From Alistipes sp. (GTDB lineage Bacteria; Bacteroidota; Bacteroidia; Bacteroidales; Rikenellaceae), in assembly GCA_017403125.1 (NCBI GenBank), contig JAFQOR010000027.1, positions 1 to 62,231 on the forward strand: a stretch of 62,231 nt of DNA, in the 5' to 3' direction. A model generated the notes under the pieces. It worked only from the letters and a program-made list of their open reading frames with translations, had not been told where the DNA came from and did not search any database. Position numbers and translations under genes: made by a program. Positions 17,523-26,939 of this stretch are shown one piece after another; the first letter of the stretch is position 1; the number at the start of each line of letters is the position of its first letter.

Positions 17523-17559
17523 TAACTTCTCTAACTTCCCTAACTTCCCTAACTTCTCT
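17523..17559. repeat. CTAACTTCYC short tandem iterations
   Basis: About four copies of a 10-base unit of the form CTAACTTCCC/CTAACTTCTC, followed by a CT/TA-rich tract to about 17585. No gene is seen in 17394-17634. Confidence 0.6.
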
Positions 17560-17634
17560 ATTCTCTTTCTCTCTCTATATATATATCTGCGCCATAATCC
17601 AATCTTCTGGTCTCCTCGATTCTCGCCCCTTGGG

Positions 17635-18990
17635 TTAAATCTCTTCGCCGAAGAGTGTTGCCGAAGAGCATCCTGTGATGCGTACTTTGACATAGTCGCC
17701 AACCTTGTGGTTGCCGCGATCGAAGACCACCATCTTGTTTTGTGAGGTGCGTCCCGACAGCTGTTCGTCGCTACGCTTTGAGGTGCACTCCACCAAAATT
17801 TCGAACTCCTTGCCTATGTCGCGTTTGTTGCTCTGCTCCGAGAGACTATTTTGTAGGTCGATAATTTCGGTGAGGCGTCGTGTCTTCACATCTTCGGGGA
17901 TGTCGTCGCCGAGGTTGCGCTGGGCAAAAGTTCCGGGGCGCTCCGAGTACTTGAACATATAGGCGAAGTCGTAGCCCACCTCTCGCATCAGCGATAGTGT
18001 TGCCTCATGCTCCTCCTCGCTCTCGTGGGCAAAGCCTGCGATAAGGTCGGTTGTTATGGCGCAGTCGGGCATGTAGCGACGTATGGCGGCTACACGTTCC
18101 AGATACCACTCGCGCGTATATTTACGGTTCATGCGTTTCAGCATCTCTGTCGAGCCCGATTGTGCGGGCAGGTGTATCGCCTTGCAGATGTTGGGCGTTG
18201 CTGCCATAGTCTCCAAGAGGCTGTCGCTGATATCTTTTGGATGCGATGTTGCGAAGCGTACGCGTAGCAGAGGAGATATGGCTGCAACACGGCGCAAGAG
18301 CTCCGGGAAATCGACATCTCCCGTGCGATACGAGTTCACGTTCTGACCCAGGAGCGTCACCTCGCGGTAGCCGTTCTCGAAGAGTGTACGTGCCTCATCC
18401 ACGATGGTCTGTGCATCGCGGCTGCGTTCTATGCCTCGTGTATAGGGTACTACGCAGTATGAGCAGTAGTTGTTGCAACCACGCATGATGGCTATAAAGG
18501 CGCTCACGCCATTTTTATCAAGACGTACGGGGGCTATCTCGGCATAAGTCTCCTCCTTCGATAGCTCAACGTTTATCCCCTTGCCGCCATCATCCACGGC
18601 GCGCACCAATGCCGGCAGGTCGCGGTAGGCGTCGGGGCCTGCGACGATATCTACGCCTGTGCCCCCCTTCGTAAGCTCCTCTTTCAGACGCTCTGCCATG
18701 CAACCTATGATGCCTATGATGAGCGATGGTTTCTGCTTGCGCATGCGACGCATCTCGCTCAGTCGTCCCCATATTCGCTGTTCGGCGTTGTCGCGTATCG
18801 AACATGTGTTGATTAGCACTATGTCAGCCTCGGCGAGCTCCTCGGTATAGCGGTAACCCTCCTCCTGCATTATAGATACTACAATCTCCGAGTCGCCGAC
18901 ATTCATTTGGCAACCATAGGTCTCGATATAGAGTTTGCGACCACTACCTGTGAGCGGTCGCAAACCATTTATATTCAGTGTTGTATTCAA
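17635..18990 (-). CDS. miaB: tRNA-2-methylthio-N6-isopentenyladenosine synthase MiaB
   Basis: A 451-residue radical-SAM methylthiotransferase that adds a methylthio group to i6A37 of tRNAs reading UNN codons. The N-terminal cluster cysteines are in YGCQMN, NTCSIRDNAE and IGCMAER. The radical-SAM CxxxCxxC is RGCNNYCSYCVVPYTRGIERSR. A C-terminal TRAM domain (EILVECTSKRSDEQLSGRTSQN) binds tRNA. It is complete and of normal length. Confidence 0.96.
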   Translation of the reverse strand: MNTTLNINGLRPLTGSGRKLYIETYGCQMNVGDSEIVVSIMQEEGYRYTEELAEADIVLINTCSIRDNAEQRIWGRLSEMRRMRKQKPSLIIGIIGCMAERLKEELTKGGTGVDIVAGPDAYRDLPALVRAVDDGGKGINVELSKEETYAEIAPVRLDKNGVSAFIAIMRGCNNYCSYCVVPYTRGIERSRDAQTIVDEARTLFENGYREVTLLGQNVNSYRTGDVDFPELLRRVAAISPLLRVRFATSHPKDISDSLLETMAATPNICKAIHLPAQSGSTEMLKRMNRKYTREWYLERVAAIRRYMPDCAITTDLIAGFAHESEEEHEATLSLMREVGYDFAYMFKYSERPGTFAQRNLGDDIPEDVKTRRLTEIIDLQNSLSEQSNKRDIGKEFEILVECTSKRSDEQLSGRTSQNKMVVFDRGNHKVGDYVKVRITGCSSATLFGEEI

Positions 18991-19039
18991 AGTTATCTTA
19001 TATAATGTGTGTTATCTCCTATCGAAATACGGTGTCGGG

Positions 19040-20059
19040 CTACTCTACGGGCATTGCATCCTCGTGAGGGAATGGCTTGAAGCCCTCGCCAAATGTGTCG
19101 TAGGCGTCGGTTACCACAACAAAGGCGCGTGGGTCAAACTCCTTGATTTTGTGCTGTATGTTGCGCACCTCCTTGCGACTTACAACGAGGAAGATCATCT
19201 CCTTCTCGTTGTTGGTGTACATACCGCTTGCTTTAATATAGGTGCCGCCACGGTCCAAGTCGTGGAGTATGTAGTTGCGCATAGCCTCCGAGTGTTCGTC
19301 GCATATTATGAATAGTAGCTTTTCGCGCGAAGCACCATCGATGGTATAGCCCAAAACTTTGGCATTGACGAAGATACATACTGCCGAGTAGAGCGATAGC
19401 AACAAACCCTGCGCCTCTTTGCCCTCGGGAAGACCGATGCCGAAGCCGATGACAATAAGACCGCAAAGTACGATGATGGCATCCGAGAGAAGCACACCGT
19501 TAGCAAACTTCATGTGAGCAAAACGGTGGAGTAGCATACCCGTAATATCGGTACCACCTGTTGCGGCATTGTTGCGAATTACGATACCCACGCCCACACC
19601 GCTGAAACATCCACCGATGATTGCAGCAAGCATAAGATGCTCCGACAAATTTACCGTGCCACCCAACAACTGCGTGGGGTCGAGAGCCTCGATAGCCTCG
19701 CTATTGGGATATACCAAGTAGTCCAATAGGTTCATAAGACCCGGCGTGAGGAATGAAGCAAAGATTGTTCGTCCGCCAAACTTGCCTCCAAATATCAGTA
19801 TCGCCGTGAGAATCAGAGGCACATCGAACATGTAGCCAAAGGTTCCCACCTGAATCGAGGGAAAGATGTTGTGTAGCACAAGCGCCAAGCCGTAGATGCC
19901 ACCAGGCACCATGTCGTATGGGTTGATAAAGATTACGAAGGCTATCGACACCAAGAGGCAGCCAAATACTATCTGACCGATAGATGACCACCATCTCCAA
20001 TCGCTGAGCGATGATTTGGTCGATGAAGCCATGTTTGCAAAGTTTAGTTGTAGCTTCAT
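19040..20059 (-). CDS. YitT family membrane protein
   Basis: A 339-residue inner-membrane protein with about five helices followed by a cytoplasmic DUF2179 domain. Typical stretches are FINPYDMVPGGIYGLALVLH, VGIVIRNNAATGGTDI and the C-terminal EKEMIFLVVSRKEVRNIQHKIKEFDPRAFV. Transport substrate is unknown for most of the family. An ATG at 20032 (MASSTKSS) is an alternative start. It has a good promoter of its own. Confidence 0.9.
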   Translation of the reverse strand: MKLQLNFANMASSTKSSLSDWRWWSSIGQIVFGCLLVSIAFVIFINPYDMVPGGIYGLALVLHNIFPSIQVGTFGYMFDVPLILTAILIFGGKFGGRTIFASFLTPGLMNLLDYLVYPNSEAIEALDPTQLLGGTVNLSEHLMLAAIIGGCFSGVGVGIVIRNNAATGGTDITGMLLHRFAHMKFANGVLLSDAIIVLCGLIVIGFGIGLPEGKEAQGLLLSLYSAVCIFVNAKVLGYTIDGASREKLLFIICDEHSEAMRNYILHDLDRGGTYIKASGMYTNNEKEMIFLVVSRKEVRNIQHKIKEFDPRAFVVVTDAYDTFGEGFKPFPHEDAMPVE

Positions 20060-20098
20060 AAATATGCAGTTGTAGTTTAATTATGCTCAATCAACCTT

Positions 20099-20128
20099 CA
20101 AAGGTACGCTTTTTTTTCGAAACATACA
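20099..20128 (-). promoter_or_regulatory. Promoter for the yitT-like gene
   Basis: On the minus strand TTG (20128-20126), spacer 19, TACCTTTG (20106-20099). Confidence 0.7.
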
Positions 20129-20235
20129 AAGCAGAATACGTAATTTTTTATCATTCTCTTTATGAAGCTTGCTATAATTGAAAAACTCTTCGTCTTGGAG
20201 GGGCGGTGTGCAATGTTAAAAGATGAGAATAAATT

Positions 20236-20265
20236 TTGAAATTAACCAAATTATTCATAACTTTG
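20236..20265 (+). promoter_or_regulatory. Promoter for plsY
   Basis: TTG 20236-20238, spacer 19, TAACTTTG 20258-20265. Confidence 0.7.
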
Positions 20266-20316
20266 TATGATAGGTGTTGCTTATTTTATCGGTAACACGT
20301 TGTTGTACAAATAAAT

Positions 20317-21027
20317 ATGTATATTATGGGATCTTGGGATATCTTAACATACTACTGCGCAATTACACTTTTAATTATAGCATATTTGCTGGGTTCGATA
20401 CCGAGTGCGGTGTGGATTGGTAAGAAATATTATGGCATAGATATTCGTGAGCACGGTTCGAAGAATGCGGGTACGACAAATATGTTGCGCGTTTTGGGTA
20501 AGCGTGCTGCAATTCCTGTATTTATCATAGACTTCTTCAAGGGCTTCTTGGCGGTGCAGATAACCTTCATTATGAAGTTCGATGAATCGATATCTCCGGC
20601 GTGGCTCATCAATTTGCGTATCATCGCCACGATTGCCGTGGTCGCAGGACACATATTTCCCATTTTTGCCAACTTCAAGGGCGGTAAGGGAGTAGCTACG
20701 TTGGTGGGTGCAGTAACGGGTATCTATCCTCCGATTATGCTCCTTTGTTTCGCGGTTTGGGCTTTGGTCTTCGCTATTTGGCACTATGTGTCGCTTGCGT
20801 CGATGATTGCAGGCTGCTGCTTCCCTATATTCGTATTGGTATTCTCGTCTATAACATACGACAAGGCGGCTCCCTTTATGAGTGTGCCGTTTATCGTCTT
20901 TTCGTGGGTTATTGCCGTGTTGCTTATCTGGACACACCGCAAGAACATCAAGCGTTTGAGAGAGGGTACCGAGTCCAAGATTTACATCTGGCCACGTCCG
21001 GGTGAGCCCGATAAATTCACCGAGTAG
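20317..21027 (+). CDS. plsY: Glycerol-3-phosphate acyltransferase PlsY
   Basis: A 236-residue polytopic enzyme that moves acyl groups from acyl-phosphate to glycerol-3-phosphate, opening phospholipid synthesis. Its three active-site loops are visible: LLGSIPSAVWIGK, REHGSKNAGTTNMLRVLGK and FKGGKGVATLVGA. Bacteroidota members are longer than the 200-residue norm, as here. A second ATG lies at 20326. It runs directly into a GtrA-family gene one base after its stop. Confidence 0.95.
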   Translation: MYIMGSWDILTYYCAITLLIIAYLLGSIPSAVWIGKKYYGIDIREHGSKNAGTTNMLRVLGKRAAIPVFIIDFFKGFLAVQITFIMKFDESISPAWLINLRIIATIAVVAGHIFPIFANFKGGKGVATLVGAVTGIYPPIMLLCFAVWALVFAIWHYVSLASMIAGCCFPIFVLVFSSITYDKAAPFMSVPFIVFSWVIAVLLIWTHRKNIKRLREGTESKIYIWPRPGEPDKFTE

Positions 21028-21028
21028 T

Positions 21029-21403
21029 ATGTCTTCGAAGTCGCGTACACGCAGCGAGTTTATAAAGTTTCTGATTGTGGGTGGCATCTCGTTTGTCGTC
21101 CACAATGTGGTTTATATGCTGCTTCTCGACGTCGTGGGAGGCACGCTTGCCTATTCGTTAGGCTATGTGTCGTGGATGGTGGTAAACTTCCTATTGTCGA
21201 ACTACGTAACCTTCAAGACGCGCCCTACTATGCGTCGTGCCGTAGGTTTTGTATTTAGCTCGGCAATATACTACTTGTTGCAGATGTGTGTCTATGCTCT
21301 GTGTGCATGGCTCGACGTTCCGGACATTATCGTTACGCCGTTGGTATATACCATTACCTTCCCGCTGAATTTCCTTATGGTGCGTTACGTGTTAAAGCAC
21401 TAA
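21029..21403 (+). CDS. GtrA family membrane protein
   Basis: A 124-residue protein of four predicted helices, related to flippases that move undecaprenyl-linked sugars. Starts at ATG 21029, one base after the plsY stop. Family features are FIKFLIVGGISFVVHNVVYMLL, the conserved asparagines in NFLLSNYVTF and FPLNFLMVRYVL. No glycosyltransferase sits next to it, so its partner is unknown. Confidence 0.85.
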   Translation: MSSKSRTRSEFIKFLIVGGISFVVHNVVYMLLLDVVGGTLAYSLGYVSWMVVNFLLSNYVTFKTRPTMRRAVGFVFSSAIYYLLQMCVYALCAWLDVPDIIVTPLVYTITFPLNFLMVRYVLKH

Positions 21404-21427
21404 ATATCGTAACTATACAAATAACAA

Positions 21428-21467
21428 CAGAGGCTGTCCAACGTTAAATAGCGATGAACAGCCTCTG
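21428..21467. terminator. Bidirectional terminator between gtrA and nitroreductase genes
   Basis: CAGAGGCTGT (21428-21437) pairs with ACAGCCTCTG (21458-21467) between convergent genes. Confidence 0.7.
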
Positions 21468-21483
21468 TGCTACTTGCTTTGGC

Positions 21484-22146
21484 TTACTCCACGTAGTATG
21501 CCTTGCTGGCATCGCGCTCGGGAGCTTGGGGAGTGTCACCCTCGGGGTAGCCAAAGGCTATGCCTACAAGGAGTTTGTAACCTTCGGGCAGCTGCAATCG
21601 CTCCATATATGGCTTCGCCTCCTCCATCTGCATTATGGGGACAATGCTTCCGAGGCAGCACGAGCCGATGCCCATCGACCATGCAGCAAGCATCATATTC
21701 TCGGATAGCAGACCGCAATCATACTCGCCGCTATAACTCTGCTCCGGAGCAGCAACGAAGGCTACTGTGGGTGCGTTGCGGAAGATGTTGCGGAAGCCCT
21801 CCTGCTCGGCAATGCTCGGGTTTGCCTCTACGGCAATCTTGGTTATGCCCTCGATAAAGTCCGGAGCATCTACGACGCGTACAGCCCATGTTTGCGCGTT
21901 CATGGCGTTGGGTGCGTAGATGCCGCACTCCAAAACCTTTGCCATCTGCTCGCGGTTTACGGGCTCGGTGGTGTAGTTGCGTATCGAGCGACGTGATAGT
22001 ATGTTATCCATCACCGCCTGCTCCTGTGTAAGCTCTGTTGTGGCTGTACAGCACGCTGCCTCCTGCTTCTTGCAGTCGTCGTTGCAACAGCCTGCCAATG
22101 CTATGGCAGACATCAGTACCGTACCATATTTCAAGACATCTTTCAT
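21484..22146 (-). CDS. Nitroreductase-family lipoprotein
   Basis: A 220-residue FMN-dependent nitroreductase-like protein carrying a lipoprotein signal: MKDVLKYGTVLMSAIALAGC, with the lipidated Cys at 20 and more cysteines just after (CCNDDCKK). The enzyme domain begins near residue 45 with ILSRRSIRNYTTEPV, followed by GIYAPNAMNAQTWAVRVV and the C-terminal GYKLLVGIAFGYPEG. Most nitroreductases are cytoplasmic, so export is unusual. It starts 4 nt after hutI and so appears to be the last gene of the histidine operon, though no histidine step needs it. Substrate unknown. Confidence 0.85.
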   Translation of the reverse strand: MKDVLKYGTVLMSAIALAGCCNDDCKKQEAACCTATTELTQEQAVMDNILSRRSIRNYTTEPVNREQMAKVLECGIYAPNAMNAQTWAVRVVDAPDFIEGITKIAVEANPSIAEQEGFRNIFRNAPTVAFVAAPEQSYSGEYDCGLLSENMMLAAWSMGIGSCCLGSIVPIMQMEEAKPYMERLQLPEGYKLLVGIAFGYPEGDTPQAPERDASKAYYVE

Positions 22147-22150
22147 ACTG

Positions 22151-23395
22151 TTATGCTCTCTTTATCTGTTTACCTTTAAGGATAATGTTTCGTATCACGG
22201 GTGTCTGGTGAGCATAGGGTAGGTATGCTAACGACGGAAGCTCACGCGTGATATAGAAGTTTGCCACCTTGCCACGTGTTATCGAGCCATAGTCGCGGCT
22301 CTCGCCCATGGCGCATGCGCTGTTCAGAGTTGCTGCGTTGATGGCCTCGGCGGGTGTCATCTTCATCTTTATCGATGCCAGCGATACCACAAAACGCATA
22401 TTTCCCGAGGGCGCTGTGCCCGGGTTGAAGTCCGAGGCGAGGGCTACTGCCAAGCCTGCATCTATCATCTTGCGTGCGGGAGGATAGCCTATGCCGAGGA
22501 AGAAGGCGCATCCGGGAAGCATCGTGGGCATGGTCTTGCTGCCACGCAGTGCCTCAATCTGTGCATCTCCCATCGACTCCAAGTGGTCCACCGATAGGGC
22601 TCCGTGCTCGACACCTATCTCCACACCGCCCGATACGGCGAGTTCGTTGGCGTGAATCTTGGCGCGCAGACCATACTTCTCGCCCTCGGCCATAATCTTT
22701 GCTGTCTGCTCTACGGTGAAGAATCCGCGGTCGCAGAATACATCCACAAAGTCGGCAAGCCCCTCGCGTGCTACGGCGGGTATCATGTCGCGGCAAACAT
22801 GCTCAACATAGTCTTCCTGACGTCCGGCATAGGCTCTGCCCACAGCGTGTGCCCCGAGGAACGTGGCGCGCACCTCCAACGGTGCTGTTTGACGTATGCG
22901 GCGTATTACGCGCAATATTTTGAGCTCATCTTCGAGCGTAAGACCATAGCCCGACTTAATCTCGACAAGTCCTGTTCCCATGCCTACAATCTCGTCGATA
23001 CGCTCCATCGCCTGACGATAGAGTTCGTCCTCGGAGGTGTCGTGCAGACGGTCTGCCGAGTTCAGAATACCTCCGCCACGCTTTGCTATCTCCTCGTATG
23101 ACAGTCCGTTAATCTTGTCGAGGAACTCGCGCTCGCGGCTTCCGGCATATACGATATGTGTATGCGAGTCGCAGAACGAGGGGAAGAGCCAGCCGCCCTC
23201 GGCATTGAGGACTTCACAATCCTCGATGTGGGGTAGCTTATCCATGGTGCCGTAATCTTTGATGCGGTCGCCTTCGGTCACGAGCCAAGCCTTTTCCAAG
23301 ATTGTAATCTCGGACATAGCCTTGCCCTCGATGCGCTCACGTCCGCTCTCGTCGATACCGACAATAGCTCCTATGTTTTTAACAAGCAGGCTCAT
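22151..23395 (-). CDS. hutI: Imidazolonepropionase
   Basis: Opens the imidazolone ring to give N-formimino-L-glutamate, the third step of histidine breakdown. The 414-residue amidohydrolase has metal ligands in SFCDSHTHIVYAGSREREF, plus FLGAHAVG, KIHANELAVSGGVEIGVEHGALSVDHLE and the late ASDFNPGTAPSG. Length matches the family. Its start overlaps the hutH end by 17 nt, supporting coupled translation. Confidence 0.96.
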   Translation of the reverse strand: MSLLVKNIGAIVGIDESGRERIEGKAMSEITILEKAWLVTEGDRIKDYGTMDKLPHIEDCEVLNAEGGWLFPSFCDSHTHIVYAGSREREFLDKINGLSYEEIAKRGGGILNSADRLHDTSEDELYRQAMERIDEIVGMGTGLVEIKSGYGLTLEDELKILRVIRRIRQTAPLEVRATFLGAHAVGRAYAGRQEDYVEHVCRDMIPAVAREGLADFVDVFCDRGFFTVEQTAKIMAEGEKYGLRAKIHANELAVSGGVEIGVEHGALSVDHLESMGDAQIEALRGSKTMPTMLPGCAFFLGIGYPPARKMIDAGLAVALASDFNPGTAPSGNMRFVVSLASIKMKMTPAEAINAATLNSACAMGESRDYGSITRGKVANFYITRELPSLAYLPYAHQTPVIRNIILKGKQIKRA

Positions 23396-24869
23396 AGTCG
23401 TTGAGGAACTTTACCGATGAGGCGATATGCGGATACATTACCGTGTCGTCAGCAACAAACGGCACAACCTTGCGGTAGGCATCGAAGAGCGCCTCTACGG
23501 CCGCCGACGAACGCAGCGGACGACGGAACTCCAATGCCTGTGCCGAGTTCATAAGCTCGATAGCCAATACGCGCTCGGTATTCTGTACCACCTTCCATAG
23601 CTTGGTTGCAGCGTTCGAACCCATGCTCACGTGGTCCTCCTGACCCTGTGACGAGGGTATAGAGTCGCATGATGCGGGCCAGCACAAGCCCTTCGACTGG
23701 CTGACGATAGAGGCTGCGGTGTACTGCGGAATCATAAAACCGCTATTCAGACCGGGGTTGGCAACGAGGAAGTTCGGAAGGTTACGTGCGCCCGATATAA
23801 GTTTGTAGGTGCGACGCTCCGAGATATTGCCCAACTCGGCAACACCTATTGCAAGGAAGTCCATAGCTACGGCGATAGGCTGACCGTGGAAGTTGCCTGC
23901 CGATATTACCTCATCGCTATCGGGGAATACGGTGGGGTTGTCCGTAGCCGAGTTAATCTCGGTCTCCAAGACGCTGGCAACGTAGGCGATAGTATCCTTT
24001 GATGCTCCGTGTACCTGTGGTATGCAGCGGAACGAGTAGGGGTCCTGAACATGCTGCTTGGGCTGCTTGCCAATCTCGCTGCCGGCGAGCAACTCGCGGA
24101 AGTTCTTGGCGGTGGCAATCTGTCCGTTGTGGGGACGTATGGCGTGTACGTTGTGCTCGAAGGGCTCCATGCGACCGTCGAAGGCGTCCAACGACATTGC
24201 TCCGATGTAGTCTGCCCAGCGGCTCAAACGTTGTGCATTGATAAGCGAATATACGCCGTATGCCGACATGAACTGTGTGCCGTTGAGTAGCGCCAAGCCC
24301 TCCTTCGAACAGAGTGTGATAGGCTCCCAGCCCATCTTCTCCATCATCACGCTACCCTCGACAACTTCACCGTCGATTTCGACATGTCCCAAGCCCAACA
24401 GCGGAAGACACATGTGCGCTAAAGGCGAAAGGTCGCCCGAAGCACCCAACGAGCCCTGCTCATAGACTACGGGGATGATGTTGTTGTTGAACATCTCGAT
24501 AAGGCGCTCTACGGTGATGAGCTGTACGCCAGAATGGCCATACGACAACGACTGTACCTTCAAAAGAATCATCAGTCGAGCAATCTCCGAGGGTACACGC
24601 TGACCTGTGCCACAGGCGTGCGACATCATCAGATTCTTCTGCAACTGCGACAAGCCCTCCTTCTCTACCGAGATATTGCACAGCGAGCCGAAGCCGGTTG
24701 TTACACCATATATGGGGCGTCCGGCGTTCTCCATCTTCTGGTCGAGGTACTCGCGACAGTGGTTGATGCGTTGCTTTGCATCGTCGCTCAGTGCGAGTTT
24801 ATAGCCACGGGTGAGAATCTCCTCGACGCGGGCAATAGTAAGACGCTCGGCACTAATATAATGAATCAT
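23379..24869 (-). CDS. hutH: Histidine ammonia-lyase
   Basis: Removes ammonia from histidine to give urocanate. The 496-residue protein carries the Ala-Ser-Gly triad that forms the MIO cofactor (QGSLGASGDLSPLAH), together with YGVTTGFGSL, NGTQFMSAYG and SCDSIPSSQGQEDHVSMG. I place the start at ATG 24869 (MIHYISAERLTIARV) because residues of a 10-codon upstream extension do not match the family and run into the hutU gap. Confidence 0.96.
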   Translation of the reverse strand: MIHYISAERLTIARVEEILTRGYKLALSDDAKQRINHCREYLDQKMENAGRPIYGVTTGFGSLCNISVEKEGLSQLQKNLMMSHACGTGQRVPSEIARLMILLKVQSLSYGHSGVQLITVERLIEMFNNNIIPVVYEQGSLGASGDLSPLAHMCLPLLGLGHVEIDGEVVEGSVMMEKMGWEPITLCSKEGLALLNGTQFMSAYGVYSLINAQRLSRWADYIGAMSLDAFDGRMEPFEHNVHAIRPHNGQIATAKNFRELLAGSEIGKQPKQHVQDPYSFRCIPQVHGASKDTIAYVASVLETEINSATDNPTVFPDSDEVISAGNFHGQPIAVAMDFLAIGVAELGNISERRTYKLISGARNLPNFLVANPGLNSGFMIPQYTAASIVSQSKGLCWPASCDSIPSSQGQEDHVSMGSNAATKLWKVVQNTERVLAIELMNSAQALEFRRPLRSSAAVEALFDAYRKVVPFVADDTVMYPHIASSVKFLNDYEPAC

Positions 24870-24899
24870 AATTCTAAAAGGTTTTACTGTGTTTGACAA

Positions 24900-26915
24900 C
24901 TATCTATTTTCGTTATATATGCGCTCGATAAGCTCCATGTCTGCAAGGTTTGGAAGCGTTACTTTCATCAGCGGTGTACGCTCCATCTGTCGCTTGATGG
25001 CGAACATTGCCCCCTCGTTACGTGCCCAACTGCGGCGTGCGATGCCGTTGTTTACGTCCCAGAGCAACATCTGCTCGATGTGGCGTGCCGACTCCTCCGA
25101 GCCGTCGATAACCATGCCGAAGCCTCCGTTGATAACCTCGCCCCAGCCTACGCCGCCGCCATTGTGGATTGATACCCACGTTGCGCCACGGAACGAGTCG
25201 CCGATGACGTTGTGTACCGCCATGTCGGCACAGAACTGCGAGCCATCGTAGATGTTCGATGTCTCGCGATATGGTGAGTCGGTACCCGATACGTCGTGGT
25301 GGTCGCGACCCAAAACTATGGGTGCCGAAATCTCGCCACGCTTGATAGCCTCGTTGAATGCCAAGGCGATGCGTGTACGACCCTCCGAGTCGGCGTAGAG
25401 AATACGTGCCTGCGAGCCTACGACAAGCTTGTTCTGCATAGCCTCACGAATCCAGTGCAGGTTGTCTGCCAGCTGACCATGAATCTCGGCGGGAGCCTCT
25501 TTGAGCATTGCATCGAGTACCTCGGCTGCTATGCGGTCCGAAGTTGCGAGGTCCTCCTCCTTGCCCGAGGTGCATACCCAGCGGAACGGACCAAAACCAT
25601 AGTCGAAGAACATGGGACCCATGATGTCTTGAACATAGGACGGATAGCGGAACTTGCCATTCTCGCCCATGATGTCGGCACCCGCGCGCGATGACTCCAA
25701 GAGGAAGGCGTTGCCATAGTCGAAGAAGTACATGCCGCGTGCAGTGAGTTTGTTGATGGCTGCCACATGGCGACGCAACGACTCGCGTACGCACTCGTGG
25801 AAGCGCTCCGGCTCCTCTGCCATCATGCGGTTCGACTCTTCGTAGGAGTAGCCTACGGGGTAGTAGCCACCTGCCCAAGGGTTGTGCAACGACGTCTGGT
25901 CCGAACCCAAATCGACGTTGATATCCTCCTCTGCCAGGCGCTCCCAGAGATCTACGACGTTGCCAACGTAGGCAAACGAGATGACCTCCTTGTTCTCCAC
26001 AGCCTGTTTTACGCGAGGAATAAGCTCGTCGAGCGACGAGTACAACTCATCTACCCATCCCTGCTTATGACGCTTCTCGGCAGCTGCAATATTCACCTCG
26101 GCGGTGATGCTCACAACGCCCGAGATATTGCCCGCCTTGGGCTGTGCGCCCGACATGCCGCCAAGACCTGCCGTAACGAACAGCATGCCGCGAAGATCCT
26201 TCTGCCCGGGCTTCATACGCTTGCGTGCAGCATTCATAACGGTGATTGTTGTGCCGTGCACGATGCCTTGTGGACCGATGTACATATACGAGCCTGCGGT
26301 CATCTGACCATACTGCGATACGCCCATAGCGTTGAAGCGCTCCCAATCGTCCTGCGACGAGTGGTTGGGGATAACCATGCCGTTGGTTACGATTACGCGA
26401 GGTGCATCCTTGTGCGAGGGGAACAAGCCCAGAGGGTGTCCCGAATACATCACCAGGGTCTGCTCGTCGGTCATCTCGGCGAGGTATTTCATAGCCAAAC
26501 GATACTGTGCCCAGTTCTGGAATACGGCGCCGTTGCCACCATAGGTGATAAGCTCGTGGGGGTGCTGTGCCACCGCCTTGTCGAGATTGTTCTGTATCAT
26601 GAGCATGATGGCTGCTGCCTGGCGCGAACGTGCCGGATAGTCGTCAATCGAACGTGCGTACATCTCGTAGTCGGGGCGCAGGCGATACATGTAGATACGT
26701 CCATAGGTCTTCAACTCCTCCAAGAACTCGGGAGCAAGCTCGGCATGGTGCTTTGCGGGAAAGTAACGCAGGGCGTTTGCCAAGGCGAGTTTTTTCTCCT
26801 CGTCGGTAAGTATATCCTTACGCTTGGGAGCATGATTTGCCGTGGGGTCGTATGCCTTCTTCGCGGGTAGTGGGTCGGGTATGCCCGCTAATATATCTTT
26901 CTGAAAATCTGTCAT
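24900..26915 (-). CDS. hutU: Urocanate hydratase
   Basis: Adds water to urocanate to give imidazolone propionate, using a tightly bound NAD+. At 671 aa it is longer than the roughly 556-residue proteobacterial HutU and closer to the length of the animal and Bacteroidota type. Recognisable parts are TYGGNGAVFQNWAQYRLAMKYL, MTAGSYMYIGPQGIVHGT, GGMSGAQPKAG, DQTSLHNPWAGGYYPVG and GPFRWVCTSG. It sits between ftcD and hutH with 24- and 30-nt gaps, in one operon. Confidence 0.96.
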   Translation of the reverse strand: MTDFQKDILAGIPDPLPAKKAYDPTANHAPKRKDILTDEEKKLALANALRYFPAKHHAELAPEFLEELKTYGRIYMYRLRPDYEMYARSIDDYPARSRQAAAIMLMIQNNLDKAVAQHPHELITYGGNGAVFQNWAQYRLAMKYLAEMTDEQTLVMYSGHPLGLFPSHKDAPRVIVTNGMVIPNHSSQDDWERFNAMGVSQYGQMTAGSYMYIGPQGIVHGTTITVMNAARKRMKPGQKDLRGMLFVTAGLGGMSGAQPKAGNISGVVSITAEVNIAAAEKRHKQGWVDELYSSLDELIPRVKQAVENKEVISFAYVGNVVDLWERLAEEDINVDLGSDQTSLHNPWAGGYYPVGYSYEESNRMMAEEPERFHECVRESLRRHVAAINKLTARGMYFFDYGNAFLLESSRAGADIMGENGKFRYPSYVQDIMGPMFFDYGFGPFRWVCTSGKEEDLATSDRIAAEVLDAMLKEAPAEIHGQLADNLHWIREAMQNKLVVGSQARILYADSEGRTRIALAFNEAIKRGEISAPIVLGRDHHDVSGTDSPYRETSNIYDGSQFCADMAVHNVIGDSFRGATWVSIHNGGGVGWGEVINGGFGMVIDGSEESARHIEQMLLWDVNNGIARRSWARNEGAMFAIKRQMERTPLMKVTLPNLADMELIERIYNENR

Positions 26916-26939
26916 TGCTGTTGTGCTTAATGTGTTGAA

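Noticed and set aside
25767-26870. Plus-strand frame of 367 codons inside hutU
   Set aside because: Antisense shadow of the well-supported hutU gene.
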